Positions 1-5,567 of a DNA stretch of 5,567 nucleotides are shown here, in pieces. The first letter of the stretch is position 1. Each line of letters opens with the position of its first letter. Position numbers and translations under genes: made by a program. Source of the DNA: Lachnospiraceae bacterium UBA3332 (GTDB lineage: Bacteria; Bacillota; Clostridia; Lachnospirales; Lachnospiraceae); the NCBI GenBank assembly GCA_002361095.1, contig DERU01000092.1:1-5567 (forward strand), read 5' to 3'. The notes beneath the pieces were generated by a model. The model was not told the origin of the DNA and ran no database searches. It saw only the letters and a program-made list of their open reading frames with translations.

Positions 1-80
1 CAGTTACAAGTGTTGAAAACCCGACGGGAATCCATTTGGGCTGAACTGTTACCTGCGCGGCTTATTTTTGAAAATATTTC

Positions 81-109
81 TTGACAATCCGTTGCGTCAA
101 AGGTATAAT
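81..109 (+). promoter_or_regulatory. Consensus sigma-A promoter of the yceD-rpmF operon
   Basis: A -35 box TTGACA at 81-86 and a -10 box TATAAT at 104-109 both match the housekeeping consensus at every position, with the optimal 17-bp spacer. Transcription would start near 116, giving a leader of about 60 nt before the yceD start codon. An AT-rich tract (61-80) lies just upstream and could act as an UP-like element. The strength fits a ribosomal-protein operon. TTGAC (81-85) and GTCAA (96-100) form a small inverted repeat across the -35 box, which may be coincidental. Confidence 0.9.
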
Positions 110-162
110 CTTAAAGGTGTGGATAGAGTTTTGTCTTTTTTTGGCAGGCTCTGTACGGCCGT

Positions 163-168
163 TAGGAG
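163..168 (+). promoter_or_regulatory. Ribosome binding site of yceD
   Basis: TAGGAG lies 6 nt before the ATG at 175. It supports that ATG as the start and gives a protein of the usual DUF177 length. Confidence 0.7.
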
Positions 169-174
169 CGTAGG

Positions 175-699
175 ATGTTAGTGGATTTAACCGATGTTTT
201 TATATCCGAGGGCAAAACTGTCGCGGGCGGGGATTTTTGCGGGTTTACGGAACTGAAATATAAGGGAATGTCCTATCCGGTGAAAGAGAACGGTAAGGTT
301 TTCTGGAAAGCGGCGAATGTTGCGCCGGGAAAGGCATTGGCAGAGGTTTCGGTAAAGCTTACCGCATTGTTGGCGTGTGACAGATGTCTGGGGGAAGTGG
401 AGTATCCCTTTGATCTGCGGATTGTCCGGGAGTTGTCTTCGCCGGAAGGGGCGAAGGAGGAGGAACTGGAAGAGCAGGGGACTTTCATGGAAGGTTATAC
501 GCTGCATATAGAGCGCCTGATTGAGAATGAAATTATGACAAGCTGGCCTATGAAGGTGTTGTGCAGATCGGACTGCAAGGGACTTTGTCCCGTCTGCGGA
601 AAGGATTTGAACACGGGGGCGTGCGGTTGTGATACGTTTGTTCCTGATCCGAGGATGGCGGCAATTATGGATGTCTTTAACGCAAATAAGGAGGTGTAA
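175..699 (+). CDS. yceD: YceD/DUF177 family protein, cysteine-rich, upstream of rpmF
   Basis: This 174-residue protein belongs to the DUF177 (YceD) family, which is very often encoded directly before rpmF. In bacteria and plants the family has been linked to 23S rRNA maturation or accumulation; the biochemical role is not settled. A CDRC pair (C68, C71) sits mid-protein. A C-terminal cysteine cluster follows (C130, C134, C138, C141, C150, C152), including LCPVCGKDLN and a DPRMAAI motif at 158-164, the usual family signature. The cysteines look like metal ligands, probably zinc (inference). There is an acidic stretch at about 90-101 and no signal peptide or membrane segment, so it should be cytoplasmic. 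The start is backed by TAGGAG 6 nt upstream. The gene is first in a two-gene operon, 2 bp from rpmF. The B. subtilis counterpart is called ylbN. Confidence 0.93.
   Translation: MLVDLTDVFISEGKTVAGGDFCGFTELKYKGMSYPVKENGKVFWKAANVAPGKALAEVSVKLTALLACDRCLGEVEYPFDLRIVRELSSPEGAKEEELEEQGTFMEGYTLHIERLIENEIMTSWPMKVLCRSDCKGLCPVCGKDLNTGACGCDTFVPDPRMAAIMDVFNANKEV
688..696 (+). promoter_or_regulatory. Ribosome binding site of rpmF, inside the end of yceD
   Basis: AAGGAGGTG is fully complementary to the 3' end of 16S rRNA and lies 5 nt before the rpmF ATG. It is also the last three sense codons of yceD (Lys-Glu-Val), directly followed by TAA. Ribosomes ending yceD would sit on this site, so the two genes are probably translationally coupled. 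Confidence 0.9.
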
Positions 700-701
700 C
701 G

Positions 702-884
702 ATGTCTATCTGTCCTAAGAACAAATCTTCCAAGTCCAGAAGGGATAAAAGAAGGGCGAATTGGAAAATGAGCGCACCGACACTGGTGAAGTGCAGTAAA
801 TGCGGCGCATTGATGGTGCCCCACAGAGTCTGCAAGGCTTGCGGTTCTTATAACAAGCGCGAGATCATCAAGGTCGAGGCATAA
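702..884 (+). CDS. rpmF: 50S ribosomal protein L32 (bL32)
   Basis: This 60-residue basic protein is bL32, a structural component of the large ribosomal subunit. The N-terminal part has the typical Ser/Lys/Arg-rich stretch (residues 6-19), followed by the family's RRANWK segment (17-22). Two CxxC pairs, C31/C34 (CSKC) and C44/C47 (CKAC), form a complete four-cysteine zinc ribbon, so this is the zinc-binding (C+) form rather than the cysteine-free form used under zinc limitation. Length is normal for the family. It has an ideal Shine-Dalgarno site and lies 2 bp after yceD. A terminator begins 23 bp after the stop codon, so rpmF closes this operon. Confidence 0.98.
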   Translation: MSICPKNKSSKSRRDKRRANWKMSAPTLVKCSKCGALMVPHRVCKACGSYNKREIIKVEA

Positions 885-907
885 TCATCTGAATGCGGAA
901 ACAGGAG

Positions 908-941
908 AAGGCTTTCGGGAGGATTCCCGGAGCCTTTTTGT
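908..941 (+). terminator. Rho-independent terminator after rpmF
   Basis: The arm at 908-920 pairs with 925-936 around a 4-nt loop (GGAT). The stem has about 12 pairs with one bulged T and one G-T pair, and runs into T935-T939 followed by GTCTTG. It ends the yceD-rpmF transcript. Because it falls inside the longest open frame of the next gene (from 893), it also argues against any transporter start before about 945. Confidence 0.88.
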
Positions 942-1019
942 CTTGTGGGATGGTTTGGATAAGCGGATATGTAATGCCGCAGGCTTGTCCGGTGTTGCGT
1001 TTTGTGGCTTTTCACCGAA

Positions 1020-1036
1020 GGGAGAGGGGGAAGGAG
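1020..1036 (+). promoter_or_regulatory. Purine-rich ribosome binding region of the transporter gene
   Basis: An unbroken purine run directly precedes the ATG at 1037. It offers GGAG at 1021-1024, AGGGGG at 1025-1030 (6-nt spacing) and AAGGAG at 1031-1036, which abuts the start codon and is probably too close to be used. No comparable site precedes the earlier in-frame ATGs at 893, 950 or 974. Confidence 0.6.
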
Positions 1037-2518
1037 ATGCGAGGGGAAGGGGAAAGAAAAAAGAACCTCATTTATTTTCCGTTGGGAACCGTGGGGCGGG
1101 ACGCATTGTATTGTCTGATCAACAGTTATTTGCTGACATTCGTGTTGTTCACCCGTTCGCTGGATGTGGCACAGGTGACTGCCGTCACAGGGATTATGGT
1201 TGCGGCGCGGGTATTTGACGCGTTAAACGATCCGGTGATGGGAGGTATTATAGAACGGACCAGGACCAGGTTCGGGAAGTTCAAGCCTTGGCTGGCGATA
1301 GGGGGAGTGTCCACATCGGCAGTGATTTACCTGATGTTTAATGTCCGGCTGCAGGGATGGGCGTTTGTGCGGTTTTTTGGCTTGATGTATTTCGCTTTCA
1401 GTATTACCTATACCATGCATGATATTGCCTATTGGGGGATGATTCCGGCGCTTGGCTCCGATGCGGACACCCGCAACCGCTTTACCTCCCGGGCGACGTT
1501 GTTTGCGGGAATCGGTGGAACGCTGGCCTCCGTTTTGATTCCGGTGTTTACGGCCGGAACCGGAGCATTGGGGGGAAGCACGTCTGCCGCGTACGGGCGG
1601 ATTGCGCTGGTGATCGCGGTTTTGGAACCGTTGTTTCTTTTGTTTCCCCTGCTTTTTGTCCACGAGAACCGGACGGAGAATTTGGAGAAGCCGGAAAAAT
1701 TTTCCCTGCGGCAGGTGTTTGGGAGAATCCTGCGCAATGACCAGCTGGTTTGGATTGCCGTGATTTTTCTGGTACAGCAGATAGGAAACGGGTTGGTGAT
1801 CGGCGGAATCGGTTCCACCTACATTTATTTTACCTTTGGGTACAGCGGCGGCCTGTATTCCATATTTAACATGGTCGGGATGGCGGCGACTGCCTTTTTG
1901 ATGATTTTTTATCCTGCGATTTCCCGGCGGATATGCAGGAAGCGGCTGATGGGTATCATGGCGGTCATCTCAACGATCGGTTATGGGGGGATGCTTGCTT
2001 CCGGGTGTATTCCAAAAGTGGGAATGCTGCGGTTTTGGATACTGGTGATTGGCTATATGCTTTCCAATTTCGGGCAATACTGTTTTTACCTGATTATGAT
2101 GATTTCCATTATGAATACGGTGGAATACAATGCGTATCGGTTCGGAAGCCGGGAGGAAGGAATCATCACTTCCCTGCGCCCTTTTATCACAAAATTAAGT
2201 TCGGCCCTGATTGTGGCGGTGACGTCGGCGGCTTATCTTTTGCTTGGCGTGACGGAACATACCAACCGCATTTCCGCGCTGGAACAGCAATGTGCCCAGG
2301 GTTTGATTACCGAAGCGCAAAAGCTGTCGGAAATAACGTCAGTTATTTTCGGAACTACCGGTGGACAGTATGAGGGGGTATCCGCCGGACAGGGACAGGG
2401 CCTGCTGTTTGTCATGACCGTACTGCCCTGTGCCCTTATGCTGCTTTCCTATTTCCTATATAAAAGCAAATACAAACTGGACGAAGAGGAGTACGAAAAA
2501 ATCTGTGCCGGTTTATAG
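1037..2518 (+). CDS. GPH/MelB-type cation-sugar symporter (MFS)
   Basis: This 493-residue membrane protein of the glycoside-pentoside-hexuronide (GPH) family should import a sugar or glycoside with Na+ or H+. About 12 hydrophobic segments are visible. Family signatures are NDPVMG (64-69), TRTRFGKFKPW (75-85), YWGMIPAL with SDADTRNRF (132-149) and TVEYNAYRFGSREEGI (361-376). Compared from memory with Salmonella MelB, cation-site residues D55, D59, T121 and D124 correspond to D61, D65, T126 and D129 here, and sugar-site D19 to D22, so cation coupling looks intact. A polar stretch of about 45 residues (407-452) lies before the last membrane segment. The open frame extends back to 893, but its first codons overlap the rpmF terminator, so I chose the ATG at 1037 with its purine-rich binding site. 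I see no strong dedicated promoter between 941 and 1037. Substrate cannot be read from the sequence; the downstream isomerase and GH3 genes suggest a small beta-glycoside or manno-/gluco-oligosaccharide (inference). Confidence 0.93.
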   Translation: MRGEGERKKNLIYFPLGTVGRDALYCLINSYLLTFVLFTRSLDVAQVTAVTGIMVAARVFDALNDPVMGGIIERTRTRFGKFKPWLAIGGVSTSAVIYLMFNVRLQGWAFVRFFGLMYFAFSITYTMHDIAYWGMIPALGSDADTRNRFTSRATLFAGIGGTLASVLIPVFTAGTGALGGSTSAAYGRIALVIAVLEPLFLLFPLLFVHENRTENLEKPEKFSLRQVFGRILRNDQLVWIAVIFLVQQIGNGLVIGGIGSTYIYFTFGYSGGLYSIFNMVGMAATAFLMIFYPAISRRICRKRLMGIMAVISTIGYGGMLASGCIPKVGMLRFWILVIGYMLSNFGQYCFYLIMMISIMNTVEYNAYRFGSREEGIITSLRPFITKLSSALIVAVTSAAYLLLGVTEHTNRISALEQQCAQGLITEAQKLSEITSVIFGTTGGQYEGVSAGQGQGLLFVMTVLPCALMLLSYFLYKSKYKLDEEEYEKICAGL

Positions 2519-2630
2519 CAGCCGCCTGCGCCCTTCGCTGCCGTCCATCCTCCGGTTTGGCCTGATCCCTTCCATGCCCCGTGAATGGTGGCGGCGCCGG
2601 AGCGTGTTTGAAAAATGCGGCAATTTTACC

Positions 2631-2659
2631 TATACAGTGGCGGTATCTTGCGGTATAAT
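2631..2659 (+). promoter_or_regulatory. Candidate sigma-A promoter of the isomerase-GH3 operon
   Basis: A perfect -10 box TATAAT at 2654-2659 follows a -35-like TATACA (4 of 6 matches) at 2631-2636 with a 17-bp spacer. The start site would be near 2666, about 33 nt before the isomerase ATG. GGTAT occurs at 2642-2646 and again at 2652-2656, overlapping the -10 box, with a related AGTAT at 2663-2667. These roughly 10-bp-phased copies could be a regulator site, but that is speculative. Confidence 0.6.
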
Positions 2660-2681
2660 AACAGTATCATGACGCACAGAG

Positions 2682-2690
2682 AGGAGAGGT
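2682..2690 (+). promoter_or_regulatory. Ribosome binding site of the isomerase gene
   Basis: AGGAGAGGT lies 8 nt before the ATG at 2699, within a longer purine run that includes a second AGAGG at 2691-2695. It supports the chosen start. Confidence 0.7.
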
Positions 2691-2698
2691 AGAGGCAT

Positions 2699-3949
2699 AT
2701 GAGCGAAATGAAGCAAAAGTATCGGATTGATACGGCTGAAAACAGGAAATTTTTGGAGGAAATCCGGAATCGCCTGTTTGATTTTGGGCACAGGTTTCCG
2801 GCACCGGGAGGGAGTGCGTACTATCTGGGGGATGACGGTACGCCCTGGAAGGATCATAACCGGGAAGCTTATGTGACCTGCCGTATGGTACATGTGTACA
2901 GTCTTGCGGGATTTTTGGGACATGCGGGAAGCGACGCGCTGGTGGATGCCGGACTAAAGGGGCTGGCAGGGGAGATGCGCGACGCCCAAAACGGCGGCTG
3001 GTATGCGGGGCTTGCGCCGGACGGAACCCATCTGCCTAATAAGCAGTGTTATGCGCATGCATTTGTGATTCTGGCGGCTTCTTCGGCGGTTCTGGCAGGA
3101 AGGCCCGGCGCAAAAGAACTGCTCAGGGAGGCTTTGGAGGTTTATGACCTTCGTTTCTGGAACGAGGAGGAAGGGCTTTCCTGCGATACTTGGAATACGG
3201 AATTTACCGTGCTGGACGATTACCGCGGACTGAATGCGAATATGCACACCGTGGAGGCGTTTCTGGCGGCTGCGGATGTATTGCAGGATGAAAAATACCG
3301 CATAAGGGCGGGACGCATTATCGACCATGTGACAGGCTGGGCATCCGGCAATGCGTGGAGGATTCCGGAGCATTTCACAAAGGATTGGAAGGCGGATTTG
3401 GAGTGCAACAAAGAAAAGCCGGACGATCCTTTTAAACCCTACGGCGCGACACCCGGACACGGCATCGAATGGGCGCGTCTGATCGTACAGTGGGCGCTGT
3501 CTGCCTATCCGCAGGATAAGGAAAAAGCGGACAAGTACATTCGGATATCCGAGAATCTTTTCAACCGCGCAGTTTCCGACGGATGGAATGCGGACGGTGC
3601 GCCGGGTATTGTATATACGACGGGATGGGACGGTAAGCCCGTGGTGCATGACAGGATGCATTGGACGCTGGCTGAAGCGATCAATACCTCTGCGGTGTTG
3701 TACCGCGCGACGGGAAAAGCGGAATATGCGGATTTATATGCACAGTTTTTGCAATATCTGGATGAGAAGGTACTGGATCATGTGAACGGTTCCTGGATTC
3801 ACCAGCTTGACCGTAACAATCAGCCGATGGATACGGTATGGCCGGGAAAACCCGATCTGTACCATGCCGTGCAGGCGACGCTGATTCCTTATTATGCGCC
3901 GGATCTGTCCATTGCGCCTGCGGTCAAGGAGGGGAAAACCAATGCCTAA
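2699..3949 (+). CDS. AGE-superfamily sugar isomerase, YihS/mannose isomerase type
   Basis: This 416-residue cytoplasmic protein belongs to the N-acylglucosamine 2-epimerase (AGE) superfamily, an (alpha/alpha)6-barrel fold. It matches the aldose-ketose isomerase branch (mannose isomerase, YihS) along its whole length: TCRMVHVY (60-67), GGWYAG (99-104), YRGLNANMHTVEAF (175-188), PYGATPGHGIEWARL (247-261), GIVYTTGWDGKPVV (303-316), GSWIHQLD (364-371) and KPDLYHA (384-390). Catalytic positions recalled from YihS (R55, H176, H248, E251, H383) correspond to R62, H183, H254, E257 and H389, all kept. Positions I recall as sulfonate contacts in YihS (R238, Q362, Q379) are P244, H368 and P385 here, so sulfoquinovose is an unlikely substrate and a neutral aldose such as mannose is favoured (inference). 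Automatic naming as GlcNAc 2-epimerase would be misleading; cellobiose 2-epimerase is a weaker alternative. The 3' end overlaps the GH3 start by 8 bp, implying coupled translation. Confidence 0.9.
   Translation: MSEMKQKYRIDTAENRKFLEEIRNRLFDFGHRFPAPGGSAYYLGDDGTPWKDHNREAYVTCRMVHVYSLAGFLGHAGSDALVDAGLKGLAGEMRDAQNGGWYAGLAPDGTHLPNKQCYAHAFVILAASSAVLAGRPGAKELLREALEVYDLRFWNEEEGLSCDTWNTEFTVLDDYRGLNANMHTVEAFLAAADVLQDEKYRIRAGRIIDHVTGWASGNAWRIPEHFTKDWKADLECNKEKPDDPFKPYGATPGHGIEWARLIVQWALSAYPQDKEKADKYIRISENLFNRAVSDGWNADGAPGIVYTTGWDGKPVVHDRMHWTLAEAINTSAVLYRATGKAEYADLYAQFLQYLDEKVLDHVNGSWIHQLDRNNQPMDTVWPGKPDLYHAVQATLIPYYAPDLSIAPAVKEGKTNA
3926..3932 (+). promoter_or_regulatory. Ribosome binding site of the GH3 gene, inside the isomerase gene
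   Basis: AAGGAGG lies 9 nt before the ATG at 3942, within the last codons of the isomerase gene. The start codon precedes the isomerase stop (TAA at 3947-3949), a layout typical of translational coupling. Confidence 0.85.
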
Positions 3950-5567
3950 GCTGTTTGCCACGAAAGATCCCGGCATCAGTTTACGGGAAAAACGCAATAT
4001 GGAACGCGCACGCAGAATTGCGGCGCAGGGCATGGTGCTTTTGGAAAACAACGGTTTTTTGCCTTTTCCGGATTCTGTGCGTAAAATTGCTTTGTTTGGA
4101 AACGGCGCGAGGCGCACGGTAAAAGGAGGCACCGGTTCGGGGGATGTGAACAGCCGTTTTGTGGTAAACGTGGAACAGGGGCTTTTGGAGGCCGGTTTTG
4201 CGGTTACCACAAAAGGCTGGCTGGACCGTTATGACAAGACCGTGGAGGAGGCAAGAAACGCCTATTTTGCCGGGTTAAAAGCTACTGTGGAAAAAGAGGG
4301 AAAGGGAGCCGCCATGCGCATTTTCACGGATCCCTTTGTGGAACCTTCGGTGATTGCGGTGACACGGGAGGACGTGGATGCTTCGGATACGGATACCGCC
4401 GTATATGTACTTGCCAGAAATTCCGGGGAGGGAAGGGACAGGAGCCCTGCGGCAGGGGATTTTAAGCTGTGTGAACAGGAAAAAGAAGCCATTTTGCTTT
4501 TGACCGGTCATTATGCGCATGTGGTGGTGGTACTCAACGTGGGCGGTGTGATTGATACTTCCTTCTTGCGCGCAACAAAAGGGATTGACGCAATTCTTTT
4601 GATGAGCCAGGCGGGCAATGTTTCCGGACATGCTTTAGCGGATGTGCTTTTGGGAAAGGAAAATCCGAGCGGGCATCTTGCGTCCACATGGGCGAAGGCA
4701 TACGAGGATTATCCTTCTGCGCTGACTTACAGTCATATGAACGGTAATCTGGATGACGAATACTATAAAGAAGGTATTTATGTCGGATACCGGTATTTTG
4801 ATACCTTTCATATCGCCCCGGCTTATCCGTTCGGATACGGGTTGTCTTATACGACGTTTGCCATACAGGCGGGAAAGGTTTGTGCGGATGAAAAGACCGT
4901 GACTGTGGAGGTAACGGTTCAAAATACCGGAACAAAGTTTTCCGGAAGGGAAGTCGTGCAGATTTACTATTCAGCCCCCAAAGGGGCGCTGGAAAAGCCC
5001 TATCAGGAGTTGTGCGCTTTTGCCAAGACCAGGAAATTGGAGCCGGGGGAGTCCCAGACCTTGACGCTGTCCTATCCGGTGGCGGACATGGCTTCCTATG
5101 ACGAGTCACGGGCGGCGTATGTGCTGGAAGCAGGAACTTATTATGTGCGGGTCGGCGCGCATTCCAGGAGTACCCATGTGGCGGCGGCGCTGGAGTTGGA
5201 CAAGGAAGCGGTGACACAAAGGCTGCGCAACTGTCTTACGTCGGATTGTGGGATGGAGAGTCTTTCGGCCAAGGGCATTGCGCCTTACGGTTATGCGGAG
5301 GAGGCGGCGGAAATGGCGGCTGCAGAGCGGATTTTGCTTTGCGGCGACAAAATTCCATGCAGCCGGGCGCAGTACAGTACCGGAAACGGGGAAATCAGGA
5401 CATCCAAAACAGAAAAAGTGAGCATGGATGATGTGCTAAACCAAAAAGCTTCGCTGGAAGATTTGACGGCGCAGCTTACGGTGGAAGAGATGGCCTGCCT
5501 TTGCGTGGGAACGGCCCGGGGCGGTTTCGGGGGAACTTCTGTGATCGGGGCTGCGTCTACGCTCTGC
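3942..5567 (+). CDS. Glycoside hydrolase family 3, circularly permuted, 3' end cut by window
   Basis: The frame stays open for 542 codons to the window edge with no stop. Domain order is reversed from usual GH3 enzymes. First comes the (alpha/beta) domain that is normally C-terminal (about 20-255): GMVLLENNGFLPF (30-42), KGGTGSGDVN (61-70), SGEGRDR (161-167), and GKENPSG with TW near 238-250. Next are the YKEGIYVGYRYF (275-286) and YPFGYGLSYTTF (295-306) motifs and an FnIII-like domain (about 318-420; VTVQNTG, GREVVQIYYSAP). A linker follows, and from about 505 the start of the catalytic barrel (LTAQLTVEEMACL, then GTARGG). E163 in SGEGRDR is the likely acid/base; the nucleophile Asp should be in the missing part. 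Ruminococcus albus and Butyrivibrio fibrisolvens beta-glucosidases are known with this order. No signal peptide is seen, so it probably acts in the cytoplasm on imported glycosides. A beta-glucosidase is the default guess; other GH3 specificities remain possible. Confidence 0.93.
   Translation, partial: MPKLFATKDPGISLREKRNMERARRIAAQGMVLLENNGFLPFPDSVRKIALFGNGARRTVKGGTGSGDVNSRFVVNVEQGLLEAGFAVTTKGWLDRYDKTVEEARNAYFAGLKATVEKEGKGAAMRIFTDPFVEPSVIAVTREDVDASDTDTAVYVLARNSGEGRDRSPAAGDFKLCEQEKEAILLLTGHYAHVVVVLNVGGVIDTSFLRATKGIDAILLMSQAGNVSGHALADVLLGKENPSGHLASTWAKAYEDYPSALTYSHMNGNLDDEYYKEGIYVGYRYFDTFHIAPAYPFGYGLSYTTFAIQAGKVCADEKTVTVEVTVQNTGTKFSGREVVQIYYSAPKGALEKPYQELCAFAKTRKLEPGESQTLTLSYPVADMASYDESRAAYVLEAGTYYVRVGAHSRSTHVAAALELDKEAVTQRLRNCLTSDCGMESLSAKGIAPYGYAEEAAEMAAAERILLCGDKIPCSRAQYSTGNGEIRTSKTEKVSMDDVLNQKASLEDLTAQLTVEEMACLCVGTARGGFGGTSVIGAASTLC

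Larger units (their letters stand above)
2519..2698. other. 180-bp intergenic region between transporter and isomerase genes
   Basis: I see no convincing gene here. The first 100 bp are GC-rich, with CTCCGG/CCGGAG and other short inverted repeats but no T-run, so no intrinsic terminator for the transporter can be called. From about 2610 the sequence becomes AT-richer and holds a candidate promoter and phased GGTAT repeats just before the isomerase gene. The layout allows both read-through from the transporter and separate initiation. Confidence 0.6.

Noticed and set aside
943..975. Possible promoter for the transporter: TTGTGG (943-948) with TATGTA (968-973)
   Set aside because: The spacer is 19 bp and both boxes are poor matches; it also overlaps the terminator tail, so I do not call it.
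943..1218. Plus-strand 91-codon frame overlapping the start of the transporter gene
   Set aside because: It is in another frame than the GPH motifs, is Gly-rich without a domain, and has no convincing binding site.
2519..2610. Possible terminator after the transporter (CTCCGG/CCGGAG inverted repeat)
   Set aside because: The arms are short, far apart, and there is no following T-run.
2430..2672. Plus-strand 80-codon frame extending into the gap after the transporter
   Set aside because: The first third overlaps the transporter in a different frame, and the rest reads through the candidate promoter; no domain or binding site supports it.
2954..3661. Minus-strand open frame of 235 codons opposite the isomerase gene
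   Set aside because: It lies wholly within a well-supported gene, its translation is rich in Arg/Pro/His with no recognisable domain, and it arises from the codon bias of the + strand gene.
2699..3949. Reading the isomerase as N-acylglucosamine 2-epimerase or cellobiose 2-epimerase
   Set aside because: The motif set (TCRMVHVY, NANMHTVEAF, PYGATPGHGIEW, KPDLYHA) follows YihS/mannose isomerase more closely than those enzymes, though a tree would settle it.
4534..5217. Minus-strand open frame of 227 codons opposite the GH3 gene
   Set aside because: The translation is low-complexity Pro/Arg/His-rich and matches no family I know, and the + strand reads a continuous GH3 protein through the same bases.
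1..5567. CRISPR array, insertion sequence, integrase, toxin-antitoxin or defence genes
   Set aside because: No spaced direct repeats, terminal inverted repeats or matching protein motifs were seen; all well-supported genes are housekeeping or sugar-use genes on the + strand.

Overview
The window looks like chromosomal DNA from a Gram-positive anaerobe of class Clostridia, most plausibly Lachnospiraceae. The evidence is strong purine-rich Shine-Dalgarno sites (AAGGAGG type), a consensus sigma-A promoter, a four-cysteine zinc-type L32 protein preceded by a YceD/DUF177 gene, and a sugar-use cluster with the type of circularly permuted GH3 enzyme known from Ruminococcus and Butyrivibrio. The taxonomic call is inference, since no rRNA is present.

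Region 1 (about 81-941) is a compact housekeeping operon. A perfect TTGACA-17 bp-TATAAT promoter drives yceD (DUF177) and rpmF (ribosomal protein bL32). The two genes are 2 bp apart, and the last three codons of yceD form the rpmF Shine-Dalgarno site. A clear rho-independent terminator follows rpmF. In many Firmicutes rpmF is followed by plsX and other fatty-acid genes; here it is not.

Region 2 (about 1037-5567, running off the right edge) is a carbohydrate-use locus, all on the + strand. It encodes a GPH/MelB-type cation-sugar symporter, then, after a 180-bp gap with its own candidate promoter, an AGE-superfamily sugar isomerase of the YihS/mannose-isomerase type. This is translationally coupled by an 8-bp overlap to a GH3 glycosidase whose domains are in permuted order: C-terminal domain, then FnIII-like, then catalytic barrel. 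Only the first 542 codons of the GH3 gene are in the window, and the barrel is cut off just after it starts.

Proposed logic (inference): the symporter imports a small glycoside or oligosaccharide, the cytoplasmic GH3 enzyme (no signal peptide) splits it, and the isomerase converts a released aldose such as mannose to a ketose for glycolysis. The isomerase keeps the catalytic residues of YihS but lacks the residues I recall as its sulfonate contacts, so a sulfoquinovose role is unlikely. I see no CRISPR array, transposon, tRNA, rRNA or defence system. The window is an ordinary catabolic locus with a few points worth following up, not an obviously new system.
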